This document shows positions 1 through 8,443 of a stretch of DNA of 64,000 bases, piece after piece (the stretch's first letter is position 1; every line of letters begins with the position of its first letter). This DNA comes from Pedobacter cryoconitis (GTDB taxonomy: Bacteria > Bacteroidota > Bacteroidia > Sphingobacteriales > Sphingobacteriaceae). The position numbers were made by a program, and so were the translations under genes. The stretch is taken from positions 78,320 through 142,319 of the forward strand of contig JAAAFW010000004.1 of NCBI GenBank assembly GCA_019352875.1, given 5' to 3'. The notes beneath the pieces were generated by a model. The model had not been told where the DNA came from. It did not search any database and was given only the letters and a program-made list of their open reading frames with translations.

Positions 1-113
1 AAATAATCGTTGGAGCTAAAGTCGGTTAAGTCATTTGTTAATTGTAGTTTACGAATGCTATTTGTTGACTCTTTGCCCGCAATTTTAAATTGCATGAATT
101 GTTCTGTATTCAT
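1..113 (-). CDS. bioF: 8-amino-7-oxononanoate synthase, N-terminal fragment (cut by window edge)
   Basis: Reading the minus strand from the ATG at 111-113 gives 37 residues that stay open to the window edge. They end in DFSSNDY, the hallmark N-terminal motif of the alpha-oxoamine synthase family, which in BioF is followed by LG. BioF is the PLP enzyme that condenses alanine with pimeloyl-ACP in biotin synthesis. Only the first 37 codons are present, so another alpha-oxoamine synthase (2-amino-3-ketobutyrate CoA ligase or a serine palmitoyltransferase-like protein) cannot be excluded. The start lies 5 nt downstream of the stop of the ferritin-like gene, so the two are almost certainly one transcript. 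Confidence 0.6.
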   Translation of the reverse strand, partial: MNTEQFMQFKIAGKESTNSIRKLQLTNDLTDFSSNDY

Positions 114-118
114 AGCTT

Positions 119-730
119 TTAAGCGGTGACATCAGTAATCAATGCATTTATCCATTCGCTATGAAGCTGCTCTTCGATTGCGCAGATGTGTGCTGCATGT
201 GACTCCCAGGAAACTGAAAATTCTTTCAGTTGTATGATCATTTCCTCAAGATGCCCTTGCTCTTCGACGATTATTGATCTTACGCTGACTTTGCTTCCGG
301 CCTGCTGCAGGGCTGCCTGATAAACCGGGTATAACTGGTCTGCCCGGACTTCTATAGCGTAAGTGACCAGCAAGTAAGCTGCGAATTTTAATTCGGCACC
401 ATGCAGGTCTAGCTCGTTGCGCAGATATCTGCTGGTACGCAGATCCAGCGCCTGTAAATAGTGTTTGCTTGCTGTTGGTGCTACTAAGTAGTCCGGATGA
501 TAGGTTGTGTTTTCCCGTATTCCTAACCTGGTGATTTGCTTTTTGAGGTAAAAGGCATGACGGTGTTCTTCTGCTGCATGTTTCAACACCATCAATGTTG
601 TGGTATCAGCATTTTCGCTTGCAGATATCTTTCTGGCGCCTATATTTTCCAGCAGTGATAATGTATTAAGGAGTTTGGCGTGTAAGGAATCGTGCTTTAT
701 GATATGGTTTAGTAATGCTGCTAATGTCAT
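119..730 (-). CDS. Ferritin-like di-iron protein of unknown function, upstream of bioF
   Basis: A 203-residue, mostly helical protein with the spaced carboxylate/histidine pattern of ferritin-like four-helix bundles: an early Glu in LLENIG, EEHRH near the end of the second helix, a Glu in AIEVRAD and EEQGH later. These would bind a di-iron centre, so an oxidase, oxygenase or iron-handling role is possible; I do not recognise the exact family. The start is set at the ATG at 728-730 rather than the in-frame one at 769, because a good -7 promoter box (748-755, minus) lies between them. It is divergent from a MocR regulator and directly followed by bioF, which suggests a link to biotin or PLP metabolism. 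That link is inference. Confidence 0.7.
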   Translation of the reverse strand: MTLAALLNHIIKHDSLHAKLLNTLSLLENIGARKISASENADTTTLMVLKHAAEEHRHAFYLKKQITRLGIRENTTYHPDYLVAPTASKHYLQALDLRTSRYLRNELDLHGAELKFAAYLLVTYAIEVRADQLYPVYQAALQQAGSKVSVRSIIVEEQGHLEEMIIQLKEFSVSWESHAAHICAIEEQLHSEWINALITDVTA

Positions 731-747
731 CTTATATTGATTTGTGC

Positions 748-755
748 CAAAAGTA
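748..755 (-). promoter_or_regulatory. -7 promoter box for ferritin-like/bioF operon
   Basis: The minus strand reads TACTTTTG, a perfect match to the Bacteroidetes sigma-A -7 consensus TAnnTTTG. It leaves a leader of roughly 10 nt before the ATG at 730. No convincing -33 element at the usual spacing was seen. It lies in the 65-nt divergent gap next to the MocR gene, where a MocR operator would be expected. Confidence 0.5.
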
Positions 756-795
756 TTACCTTGCCCCAAACTTCATATGTACCAGTTTTATTTTT

Positions 796-2280
796 ATGAG
801 TAGTCCGGTTAACATTCCATTTCAATCTGTCATTAAAATTGACAGATCAACTGATCATCCTGTTTATCTACAAATTGCCCGCCAGCTGATTAATGCCATA
901 CAGCGGGGAGTACTGCAGGCAGGCTCTCAATTGCCTGGCAGCAGAGCACTTGCCATGGTGCTTCAGGTGCACAGAAAGACTATAATTGCAGCTTTTGATG
1001 AGCTGGATGCACAGGGCTGGACAGAAATCAGGCCGAATAAGGGAACTTTTGTCCGGAAGGAATTGCCTCAGGATGCTGCTGTTAAACCGTATAGCGCGGG
1101 TTTGCTAACGAGCTATCCAGAGAAAACAGGTTATCAGTTCCGCAAGAGCATGTTGCTGGATGCGCTTACCTTAAGTCCAAATACCGGGCTGGAGTTTAAC
1201 GATGGTCTTCCTGATATCAGGTTGCTTCCGCTTGAGCGGTTGTCTAAAGTTTATGGGGGGATACTTCGTAGTAAGACCAATTACAGGCATTTCGGCTATT
1301 CGCATGCCGAAGGAAACGTCTTTTACAGGGAAATGCTGGCTGATTATCTCAATAATACCAGGGGATTGCATATTAAAAAAGAGAATATATTGACTACCAG
1401 GGGTATACATATGAGTATTTATATGGCTTCCAGTATGCTGATTGACGCTGGTGATGTAGTGGTGGTAGGGGATCTGAGTTATTACCTGGCAAATATGTGT
1501 TTTCAGCAATGTGGCGCGAGACTGCAGGCGGTTCCTGTTGATAAGGAGGGGATTTCTACCGAAGCTGTTCGTGAATTATGTAAGCGTCAAAAGATAAGAA
1601 TGTTATATCTGACGCCGCATCATCATTATCCGACTACAGTGACCTTAAGTGCAGAGCGGCGCATAGAGTTGCTCAATCTGGCTGCTCAGTATGGATTTAT
1701 AATTCTGGAAGATGATTATGACTATGATTTTCACTACAAGGGTAATGCGGTGCTGCCGCTGGCTAGTGCAGATACTAATGGAATGGTCGTTTACATCGGC
1801 TCATTCTGTAAATCACTGGCACCTGGTTTTCGTTCGGGATACCTGGTTGCGCCAGAAAACCTAATACTTGAAATGGCTAAGTTCAGAAGACTTGTAGACC
1901 GGCAGGGGGATATGTTAATGGAGCAAGCCCTAGCTGAACTGCTCGAAGAAAAGGAAATTCAGCGTCACCTTAAGAAGGCTGTGAAAATTTATCAGGATCG
2001 TCGTGATTTATTTACATCACTGCTTCGAAAAGAGCTGGGAGGGGAGCTGACATTTGACGCTCCTCCGGGCGGATTGTCGGTCTGGACCAAGTGGAATCCA
2101 GACCTTAATCTTATGCGGATAAGTAAGAATTGTACAAAAATGAACCTCCATTTACCACAGGAGCTTCTTTATCAAAATGAGCATTTTACAGCTATGCGTC
2201 TTGGGTTCGGAAACCTGAACGAGCAGGAAATCACCATGGCTGTAGATGTGCTTTCCAGGGCTGTAAATATGGAAGAATAA
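796..2280 (+). CDS. MocR-family (PdxR/GabR-like) transcriptional regulator: GntR wHTH plus aminotransferase domain
   Basis: A 494-residue protein with an N-terminal GntR winged helix-turn-helix (about residues 15-80, including QIARQLINAIQRG and LPGSRALA) joined to a fold-type I aminotransferase domain. The PLP lysine is K339 in SFCKSLAPGFRSG, and the PLP-contacting segment EDDYDYDF is present. MocR regulators sense PLP or a PLP-amino-acid adduct and usually control a divergent gene, here the ferritin-like/bioF operon. The start is the ATG at 796 (MSSPVNI); the longer in-frame extension back to 715 would run into the neighbouring coding region and has no family-like sequence. The effector and target are inferred from the gene arrangement. 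Confidence 0.88.
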   Translation: MSSPVNIPFQSVIKIDRSTDHPVYLQIARQLINAIQRGVLQAGSQLPGSRALAMVLQVHRKTIIAAFDELDAQGWTEIRPNKGTFVRKELPQDAAVKPYSAGLLTSYPEKTGYQFRKSMLLDALTLSPNTGLEFNDGLPDIRLLPLERLSKVYGGILRSKTNYRHFGYSHAEGNVFYREMLADYLNNTRGLHIKKENILTTRGIHMSIYMASSMLIDAGDVVVVGDLSYYLANMCFQQCGARLQAVPVDKEGISTEAVRELCKRQKIRMLYLTPHHHYPTTVTLSAERRIELLNLAAQYGFIILEDDYDYDFHYKGNAVLPLASADTNGMVVYIGSFCKSLAPGFRSGYLVAPENLILEMAKFRRLVDRQGDMLMEQALAELLEEKEIQRHLKKAVKIYQDRRDLFTSLLRKELGGELTFDAPPGGLSVWTKWNPDLNLMRISKNCTKMNLHLPQELLYQNEHFTAMRLGFGNLNEQEITMAVDVLSRAVNMEE

Positions 2281-2359
2281 CCTACTTATCAATTGATAAT
2301 AATTGTATTATATGTTGCTGTTTTTCAGCGTAATTATTCTTGTTAAGTATTTTTTATAT

Positions 2360-4732
2360 TTAATTTATAATTTCTATTCCCTTATCATCAAATTCATCAA
2401 AAATTGAAGCCATTATTGTACTCTTTGTTGGTTCTGCAAGGGAGATATCCATGCACCAGAAATACACGCGGACCAGGCTGCTGCTTTTGCTTTTCGGGCT
2501 GATAATAAGCTTTGGCTCTTTGTTCGGAAAAACGTTATCACTATTTTTAATCACCTCCAAAATCAATGTGCTTACTTCTTCTCTGTCGTAAGGTTTGCTG
2601 ATCGTGAATTCCAGCATCGCCCGCATCTGATTGTTGGTTAATGTCCAGTTGATAATGTTGTTTGAAAGTATCGCTCCGTTGGGAATAATGATCTCTGCGC
2701 CGTCGTCAGTAAGTAGTGTGCTTGCCCTGATTCCTATTTCTTTTACCCGCCCTTTTTTGTCACCGAGTTCTACCATATCACCTATACGCAGTGTCTTGTC
2801 AAAGATCAGAATGATGCCGGATACAAAGTTGCTCACTATGTTTTGCAAACCCAGTCCGATACCTACACCCAATGCGCCCAGAACCACTGTGATCTTATCT
2901 ATAGGCAATCCTGATGCGGCTACTGCAAGCAAGAAACCTCCAATTAGCAAAATCAGTCGCATAATAATGAGTTTGGAACGTTCAGATTTATTCTCTTCCA
3001 GGGAATCATCTCCCATATCTCCAAAAAAGTAAGTAATGTATTTCTGCAGGAAGTTTGCTGCCCAGATAATAACCAGGAACAGGACTATACCACCCAGTGT
3101 AAATGTTAAGCTGCCAATTGTTCTCTTTTCATTCAGTAAGCCCAGAATGAGGCTGTAAAGCTCGTTAAAGATGTTCAGGTTGGTTAAAAAAAGCGTAGAC
3201 CAGATAAGAAAGATTACAATTCCCATAATACCTCCAACCCTCTTTTCGACCCGCTGCCAATCGAAGTAATCGGCGTAGTTTCTTCTGATCCGGCTGGTTT
3301 TTACCTGCAGGATGAAAGCTTCGGTAAGCATACTGGCCAAAAGAATCAGGGAAATGGCATTCAGAATAGCGCTGATGGCGGTATTATAAAAGATTTGTGT
3401 AAGTGTGAACCTTCCGAATATATTGCAGAATATAGCCAGGATATTAAAAATGACGTAGATAATTCCAACAGGCAGGAGTATGGTGAATTTGCCTGCTGCT
3501 GGTTTAAGATTTTTGTATGCTTTAATTCCGTAAATAGTAGAAAGTATACTGAAGACCAATAGAATCCATCGTTGGGACCTGGCCTGAAAACCTAAAAGGC
3601 GAAGCAGAATAGGTAATAGCAGCAGAATAACGAATATCACCCAGGTGTAGAATACCTTTTTTGGAATGCGTTTGTAAAGCAACGAGGTCAGAAGGATAGC
3701 CAGGAGCACATATACCCCTTCGATGTATAATGCAGGGGCGAGCAGATCAAATACGGGAGCCAGAGTGAGAATGAGAATGAACGTGATCTGATAAGGTTTG
3801 GGCCGCAGAAGATTGAAACCATATATCGTGGTCACGTCCATCTTGTCTGCTTTTTTAAGGGTCTTGAAGTTGAAATACACCCAGAAGAAGAAGACTGCTC
3901 CCGTAAGCAGCAGCAGCAGGCGGGTATTCCTGGTATAAACAAAGTAATAGAAAGAAACTTGTTGTTCACTTTCTAAAAAGTGCTTAAACCCTATTGTACG
4001 ATTCATTTGCTTGTTTGCGCTCTCCCACAGATAACGCCGTTCTTTTCCAAAAGCCTGTATACCTACCAGTTTGAGTTGGTTTTCGGTGATGAATTTTAAC
4101 TCCTTGATATTAATCAGGTTGGTTGAAGTCCTGGCCATTAATGCATTTAAAATACTTGTATTGGTCTTGATCAGGCTGTCCATCTCTGTTTTCTTGCCTG
4201 CGAGTTCTGCAAATTGACTTTTAAACACAACTTTAAGAGAGTCTGTGCTAAACAGCCGCTGTAATACTGTGTCTTTACCAAGTTCCAGTAGATGTGTTTT
4301 AACCTCATTGAGTTCCTTATCGTACTCTTTGAGGTCTTCCAGGCAAGTTTGATTATGGGAGTCCAGCTCTGAAAGTAACGTCTGGTACATTTGTAAATTC
4401 TGCAGGTTCTGAGGTCTGTCTTTCTGACTCAGCCTGTCCCTTAAAAGCGCTATCGCGGCCTCATCTTGTTCCAGGTGGGGTTTGATTAAGTTAAGCTTAT
4501 AGAAGCCTCCTGTGGTAACCCTGACCTGGTTAATGGCCTCATAAACTTTTCCCAGGCTGACCAGGTAATCGCTTCTGTTAAGGACACTGGAGTCTGCGAG
4601 ATAGGAAATGTCATTCTTATCGGGTTTACCTTTGTGTTTTTGAGCCAGGACGAAATCCGGCATAAAAAAAAGGCAGGCCAATAGAATTAAATATTGACTT
4701 GCCTTTTTGAAGTTGGTGCTTATAGCTTTCAT
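2360..4732 (-). CDS. MscS-family mechanosensitive ion channel, large form
   Basis: A 790-residue inner-membrane protein. Residues 1-30 form a cleavable signal peptide ending near VLAQ, followed by a periplasmic helical region to about residue 260, then roughly eight or more membrane segments. The MscS pore helix, rich in Gly and Ala (GALGVGIGLGLQNIVSNF, near residue 615), is followed by the beta domain (FDKTLRIGDMVEL). This architecture is that of the large MscK/YbdG-like members, which open under hypo-osmotic membrane tension. It is transcribed alone from a -7 box at 4753-4760, downstream of the GNAT-like gene. The solute and ion preference cannot be read from sequence. Confidence 0.9.
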   Translation of the reverse strand: MKAISTNFKKASQYLILLACLFFMPDFVLAQKHKGKPDKNDISYLADSSVLNRSDYLVSLGKVYEAINQVRVTTGGFYKLNLIKPHLEQDEAAIALLRDRLSQKDRPQNLQNLQMYQTLLSELDSHNQTCLEDLKEYDKELNEVKTHLLELGKDTVLQRLFSTDSLKVVFKSQFAELAGKKTEMDSLIKTNTSILNALMARTSTNLINIKELKFITENQLKLVGIQAFGKERRYLWESANKQMNRTIGFKHFLESEQQVSFYYFVYTRNTRLLLLLTGAVFFFWVYFNFKTLKKADKMDVTTIYGFNLLRPKPYQITFILILTLAPVFDLLAPALYIEGVYVLLAILLTSLLYKRIPKKVFYTWVIFVILLLLPILLRLLGFQARSQRWILLVFSILSTIYGIKAYKNLKPAAGKFTILLPVGIIYVIFNILAIFCNIFGRFTLTQIFYNTAISAILNAISLILLASMLTEAFILQVKTSRIRRNYADYFDWQRVEKRVGGIMGIVIFLIWSTLFLTNLNIFNELYSLILGLLNEKRTIGSLTFTLGGIVLFLVIIWAANFLQKYITYFFGDMGDDSLEENKSERSKLIIMRLILLIGGFLLAVAASGLPIDKITVVLGALGVGIGLGLQNIVSNFVSGIILIFDKTLRIGDMVELGDKKGRVKEIGIRASTLLTDDGAEIIIPNGAILSNNIINWTLTNNQMRAMLEFTISKPYDREEVSTLILEVIKNSDNVFPNKEPKLIISPKSKSSSLVRVYFWCMDISLAEPTKSTIMASIFDEFDDKGIEIIN

Positions 4733-4752
4733 TTACAAGATGTTTGACCTTG

Positions 4753-4760
4753 CAAATATA
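4753..4760 (-). promoter_or_regulatory. -7 promoter box for the MscS gene
   Basis: The minus strand reads TATATTTG, a perfect TAnnTTTG match about 20 nt ahead of the ATG at 4732, giving a short leader. It lies in the 37-nt gap to the upstream gene, so the channel can be expressed separately. Confidence 0.5.
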
Positions 4761-4769
4761 GGCTATCGG

Positions 4770-5912
4770 TTATATCTTTTCAGCTATCGTTGAGGGAGCT
4801 ATCTTTTTTTCGAAAATGCGGTATTTTTTATAAGGATCTCCTTTGATTGCTTTAATTGCATTGTTAACTAAGTCATTGTTTTCCAGTGTCCAGGATGCTT
4901 CTGCATACTTTAATCCTTTAGCTTTATAAGCCTTGATAATATTACCATACAGACAGGCTTCAATTCCCATTTTCCGATAACCTTCTACGACTCCAAGCAG
5001 TAAAATCCGCAGGCCTGAAACTCTTTTTTTATACCATAACAATTTAAGTAAACCGGTAGGAAACAGTCTCCCTCTTTTGATTTTAATGAGTATCTCGTTA
5101 ATGTCCGGGACGGCTGCACCAAAACCGACTATCTTACCATTCTGCTCTGCAACCAGGCAAAAATCCGGATCCAGGATCATCTTCAGATCTTTGGCCTGAT
5201 AATCATATTCTTCGTCGTTCATAGGTACAAAACCCATGTTTTTGTCCCATGCCTTATTGTAAACTTCACGGAGTTTATCGGCTTCTTCCTTGAAGTTTTT
5301 CATGTTGATCTTCCGGATGACAATCTCGCTGCGTTTTAAACGCTCCTGCAGTTTGTCCATCAGCTTAACAGATCTGTCATCATAACTTTCGCCGTCCCAC
5401 TTCCAGGCAATAAGATCTACCTTTTTTACCAGTCCATTGTTTTCAAGAAGAGTAACATAGTAGGCTGCATTATATGGCATCATTACCACCGGAGGACTGT
5501 CAAAGCCGGAAACCAATAATCCACAGGATTCGTTGGTTGAAAAGTTTACCGGTCCGATAATTGTATTCAGGCCCTTGTCGGTAAGCCATTTTTCCGCTTG
5601 TCCGATTAGCATATCTGCACTTTCCTGGTCATCTATACAATCGAAAAAACCAAAAAAACCATCTTGATTATGATTTACTTCGTTGTGAATGGTATTGTGT
5701 ATTGCAGCTATCCTGCCTATAATTCTGCCCTGGTCTAAAAGGAGGAAGCACTGCAGCGAAGAATGTTTATGAAAAGGGTGCGTGGTTAATAAGTCTCTCT
5801 GGGCAATATGAAGTTCCGGTACGTAATTAGGATCATGTTTGTACAGATCGTGCGGAAAATCAATAAATGATGCTAATTCTTTTTTTGATTTTACCGGAAT
5901 TATTGTCTTCAT
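4770..5912 (-). CDS. GNAT-fold hypothetical protein
   Basis: A 380-residue cytoplasmic protein of a family common in Bacteroidetes and usually described as a GNAT-like acyl-CoA N-acyltransferase. The N-terminal stretch with HDPNYVPEL, the GRIIGRIAAIHN strand-turn (about residues 62-73) and the C-terminal LLGVVEGYRKMGIEACLYG segment resemble the acetyl-CoA pyrophosphate-binding loop of GNAT proteins (Q/RxxGxG/A), although the loop is not canonical. Substrate unknown. It has its own promoter about 80 nt upstream of the start (box at 5995-6002). Confidence 0.7.
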   Translation of the reverse strand: MKTIIPVKSKKELASFIDFPHDLYKHDPNYVPELHIAQRDLLTTHPFHKHSSLQCFLLLDQGRIIGRIAAIHNTIHNEVNHNQDGFFGFFDCIDDQESADMLIGQAEKWLTDKGLNTIIGPVNFSTNESCGLLVSGFDSPPVVMMPYNAAYYVTLLENNGLVKKVDLIAWKWDGESYDDRSVKLMDKLQERLKRSEIVIRKINMKNFKEEADKLREVYNKAWDKNMGFVPMNDEEYDYQAKDLKMILDPDFCLVAEQNGKIVGFGAAVPDINEILIKIKRGRLFPTGLLKLLWYKKRVSGLRILLLGVVEGYRKMGIEACLYGNIIKAYKAKGLKYAEASWTLENNDLVNNAIKAIKGDPYKKYRIFEKKIAPSTIAEKI

Positions 5913-5994
5913 AAATCTAGCTTTTTTAAGTCTGATCCGTTTTGCCAGCTGTTTTAAAACCTGCGGTTTCCTTGACTCCTGACAATTCAGGCTC

Positions 5995-6002
5995 CAAATA
6001 TA
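5995..6002 (-). promoter_or_regulatory. -7 promoter box for the GNAT-like gene, with a long leader
   Basis: The minus strand reads TATATTTG, a perfect match to the Bacteroidetes -7 element. The inferred transcript would have a leader of about 75-80 nt before the ATG at 5912, longer than others in this window. The leader contains a weak hairpin (CCTGA/TCAGG, near 5978-5992) that I do not recognise as a riboswitch. Confidence 0.45.
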
Positions 6003-6045
6003 TTCAAATGGACAATAGGTTGTATGCTTCAGGTGAAATTGAGCA

Positions 6046-6468
6046 TCATATGCCCCAGGCTGTAATCACGAGATTTCTTGATCCGGCGTGATTGCGATGT
6101 TCACAGAGGTAGATTCCCTGCCACATTCCGAGCGCGAATCTTCCGTTCTGTATTGGAATCATCACAGATGCACCCATGAGAGATGATTTAATGTGTGCGG
6201 GCATATCATCGGGGCCTTCGTCATCATGGAGATAGCCAGGATCATTCTCAGGTACGCTTTTATTGAAATAATACTCAAAGTCCTGTCTTACTGTGGGATC
6301 TGCATTTTCATTAATGGTCAGTGAAGCCGAAGTATGTTGTATAAATACCTGACAGATTCCTGATTTTATATGGTGTATTTCGGGCAAGATGGTCTCGATT
6401 TCCCTGGTTATCAAATGAAAACCTCTTCTTTTAGCACCGATTCTGATATTTTTCTGATAAATAACCAT
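6046..6468 (-). CDS. yjbQ: YjbQ/UPF0047 family protein (secondary thiamine-phosphate synthase-type)
   Basis: A 140-residue protein, the usual length of the UPF0047 family. The signature HTSASLTINENADPTVRQD occupies residues 45-63, and GMWQGIYLCEH comes near residue 113. E. coli YjbQ has weak thiamine-phosphate synthase activity, but the real cellular role is unsettled. Conserved His and Glu residues in these motifs suggest a metal site. It is transcribed alone from a clear -7 box (6488-6495) and is divergent from the bestrophin gene. Confidence 0.9.
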   Translation of the reverse strand: MVIYQKNIRIGAKRRGFHLITREIETILPEIHHIKSGICQVFIQHTSASLTINENADPTVRQDFEYYFNKSVPENDPGYLHDDEGPDDMPAHIKSSLMGASVMIPIQNGRFALGMWQGIYLCEHRNHAGSRNLVITAWGI

Positions 6469-6487
6469 TGATTTTTTTGATTAAAAA

Positions 6488-6495
6488 CAAATGTA
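6488..6495 (-). promoter_or_regulatory. -7 promoter box for yjbQ
   Basis: The minus strand reads TACATTTG, a perfect TAnnTTTG match, with a short leader of about 13 nt to the ATG at 6468. It sits in the divergent gap to the bestrophin gene. Confidence 0.5.
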
Positions 6496-6551
6496 AAAGA
6501 TAAATATGGTAAGCTTTAAAAGGAGCGTGTTTTTTTGGATATTTGAGGTCT

Positions 6552-7412
6552 ATGATTAACTATAATCCGAAAGACTGGTTTAACTTTATCTTTCATGTTC
6601 ACAAAGCAGATACGATCAGAAAACTCTGGCCGCTAATGCTCTCTGTAGCTGTATTTTCCGGCCTGGTTGCCTATCTGGAGCTGTATTATTTCCGCGTTTA
6701 CATCAACGACACTGTCAAGAACATTAGTATGATGCATAGTCTACTGGGTTTTGTAATATCTATGCTGTTGGTATTCAGGACTAATACCTCTTACGACCGG
6801 TGGTGGGAAGGCCGCCGGCTGCTTGGCCAGTTAACCAATGTCAGTCGTAACCTGGCCATTAAATTAAAGGCTTTGCGGCTGGATAAACAGGAGCTGGAAT
6901 TTTTTAACTATGCCATTCCGAAATATGCTTTCGCTTTGAAGGAACATTTGCGTGAGAAGCAGTATTTTGGGAAAAACAGCCTCCTTATCGAGGTTGATGG
7001 CGGAAAACATATTCCCAACCAGGTTGCTGCCAGTATTAATTCGAGGATTATTCAGCTGAATCTGGATGGTAAACTCACAGGTGAGCAATTGCTGATGTTA
7101 ACACCTGAAATTACAGCATTTACCGATATCTGCGGAGGCTGCGAAAGAATTAAAAAAACACCGATACCGTTTTCTTACAGTGCGTTTATAAAGAAGTTTA
7201 TTTTTATCTATGTCATCACGTTGCCTTTCGGCTGGGTGTTCAGTCTTGGTTTTTTCGTGGTGCCGATTGTCCCTTTCATTTTATATGTACTGGCCTCGCT
7301 GGAGCTGATTGCTGAAGAGATCGAAAGTCCATTCGGGCTTGATGCTAATGATTTGCCCGTGGATGAGATCTGTGACAATATCGAAAAGCATGTCGGGGAA
7401 ATTTTAAGCTGA
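6552..7412 (+). CDS. Bestrophin-family chloride/anion channel
   Basis: A 286-residue membrane protein. The bestrophin signature RTNTSYDRWWEGRRLLGQL is at residues 76-94, between the first membrane helices (about 28-45 and 62-76) and a C-terminal hairpin (about 215-250). Bacterial bestrophins form pentameric channels; the ion carried varies. The start is the ATG at 6552; the in-frame TTG at 6543 is ignored because a purine-rich AAAGGAG at about 6519-6525 and the usual family N-terminus suit the ATG. Its stop overlaps the start of the deacetylase-like gene (TGATG), so the two are translationally coupled. Confidence 0.9.
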   Translation: MINYNPKDWFNFIFHVHKADTIRKLWPLMLSVAVFSGLVAYLELYYFRVYINDTVKNISMMHSLLGFVISMLLVFRTNTSYDRWWEGRRLLGQLTNVSRNLAIKLKALRLDKQELEFFNYAIPKYAFALKEHLREKQYFGKNSLLIEVDGGKHIPNQVAASINSRIIQLNLDGKLTGEQLLMLTPEITAFTDICGGCERIKKTPIPFSYSAFIKKFIFIYVITLPFGWVFSLGFFVVPIVPFILYVLASLELIAEEIESPFGLDANDLPVDEICDNIEKHVGEILS

Positions 7413-8317
7413 TGGTGAAAATTGCTTATCATCCCTGTTTTGCACATAGTTTGCCCGAAGGTCATCGGTTCCCAATGTTAAAATACGAACTGATCCCCTT
7501 ACAGCTGCTGCATGAAGGTATAGTGTCTAAGGAGAACTTTTTTGAACCAGATCAGCTGGAGCAAGAGTTTGTGTTACTGGCACATGAGGCCGCCTACTGG
7601 AAACAATTGAAGCAATTGAGTTTGCCACCAAAGGAGCAGCGCCGAATCGGTTTTGAACTGAATGAAGCGTTACTCGAAAGAGAACTGCGGATAGCAAAGG
7701 GCACAATCGAAGGAGCAGAATCAGCACTCGAACATGGAATTGCTTTTAATGTTGCTGGTGGTACCCACCATGCCGGCTCCAATTGGGGAGAGGGTTTCTG
7801 CCTGCTGAATGACCAGGCGATTGCTGCCTGTTATTTGCTGTCTAAGAAGCTTGCTAAGCGGATTTTGATCGTTGATCTTGATGTTCATCAGGGAAATGGT
7901 ACTGCGGAGATCCTGGCGCAGGAAAAGCGGGTTTTTACTTTTTCAATGCATGGGGAGAAGAATTTTCCGTTTCGAAAAGAGGTTTCTGATCTGGATATCG
8001 GATTACAGGATGGTGTAGAAGATGATTTTTACCTTTCCACGCTTGCTAAAACTTTACCTGAACTGATTTCCCTGCATCGGCCCGACTTCGTATTCTATCT
8101 TTCTGGCGTAGATGTGTTGGAGACGGATAAATTAGGGAAACTTGCTTTAACCCCGGCCGGCTGCCGGGAAAGGGACCGTTTGGTTTTCGAAGCTTGTGTT
8201 GAATTTGGTTTGCCGGTGCAGGTGAGCATGGGGGGTGGTTATTCTCCTCATATCCGAGATATCGTAGATGCACACTGCCATACTTTCAAAACGGGTATTG
8301 CGCTACTGGGAGATTAA
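7412..8317 (+). CDS. Histone-deacetylase-family zinc deacetylase
   Basis: A 301-residue protein of the HDAC/acetoin-utilisation (AcuC/APAH) superfamily. The active site is complete: H119-H120 in GGTHH, zinc ligands D157 and H159 (DLDVHQGNG) and D234 (SGVDVLETD), and the transition-state Tyr Y277 in GGGYSP. Likely substrates are acetylated small amines, polyamines or acetyl-lysine proteins; the sequence does not decide between them. It starts on the A of the preceding TGA, so it forms a two-gene operon with the bestrophin channel. Why a deacetylase should be coupled to an anion channel is not known to me. Confidence 0.9.
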   Translation: MVKIAYHPCFAHSLPEGHRFPMLKYELIPLQLLHEGIVSKENFFEPDQLEQEFVLLAHEAAYWKQLKQLSLPPKEQRRIGFELNEALLERELRIAKGTIEGAESALEHGIAFNVAGGTHHAGSNWGEGFCLLNDQAIAACYLLSKKLAKRILIVDLDVHQGNGTAEILAQEKRVFTFSMHGEKNFPFRKEVSDLDIGLQDGVEDDFYLSTLAKTLPELISLHRPDFVFYLSGVDVLETDKLGKLALTPAGCRERDRLVFEACVEFGLPVQVSMGGGYSPHIRDIVDAHCHTFKTGIALLGD

Positions 8318-8373
8318 AAACAACGTTTTTCTGGCCTTTTTTTACTGCGCTATTTCGGCGCAAAGCTTTTAAA

Positions 8374-8407
8374 TTGGATATAGATTAACTGAATCCAGAT
8401 ATTTTTG
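8374..8407 (+). promoter_or_regulatory. Promoter for topB
   Basis: A -7 box TATTTTTG lies at 8400-8407, with a TTGG at 8374-8377 that could serve as the -33 element (spacing 22 nt, slightly long). The inferred leader to the ATG at 8444 is about 30 nt. It indicates that topB is not simply read through from the deacetylase gene. Confidence 0.45.
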
Positions 8408-8443
8408 ATGAAATTTATCGGTCCTAAAGAATAGATATAACAG

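Noticed and set aside
715..795. N-terminal extension of the MocR regulator
   Set aside because: It would overlap the divergent ferritin-like gene and its promoter box, and the extra 27 residues do not match the wHTH fold.
8318..8443. Hairpins after the deacetylase gene (AAAAAC/GTTTTT and TGCGC/GCGCA)
   Set aside because: The stems are short (5-6 bp) or A/T only and not clearly terminators, so they are not listed as features.
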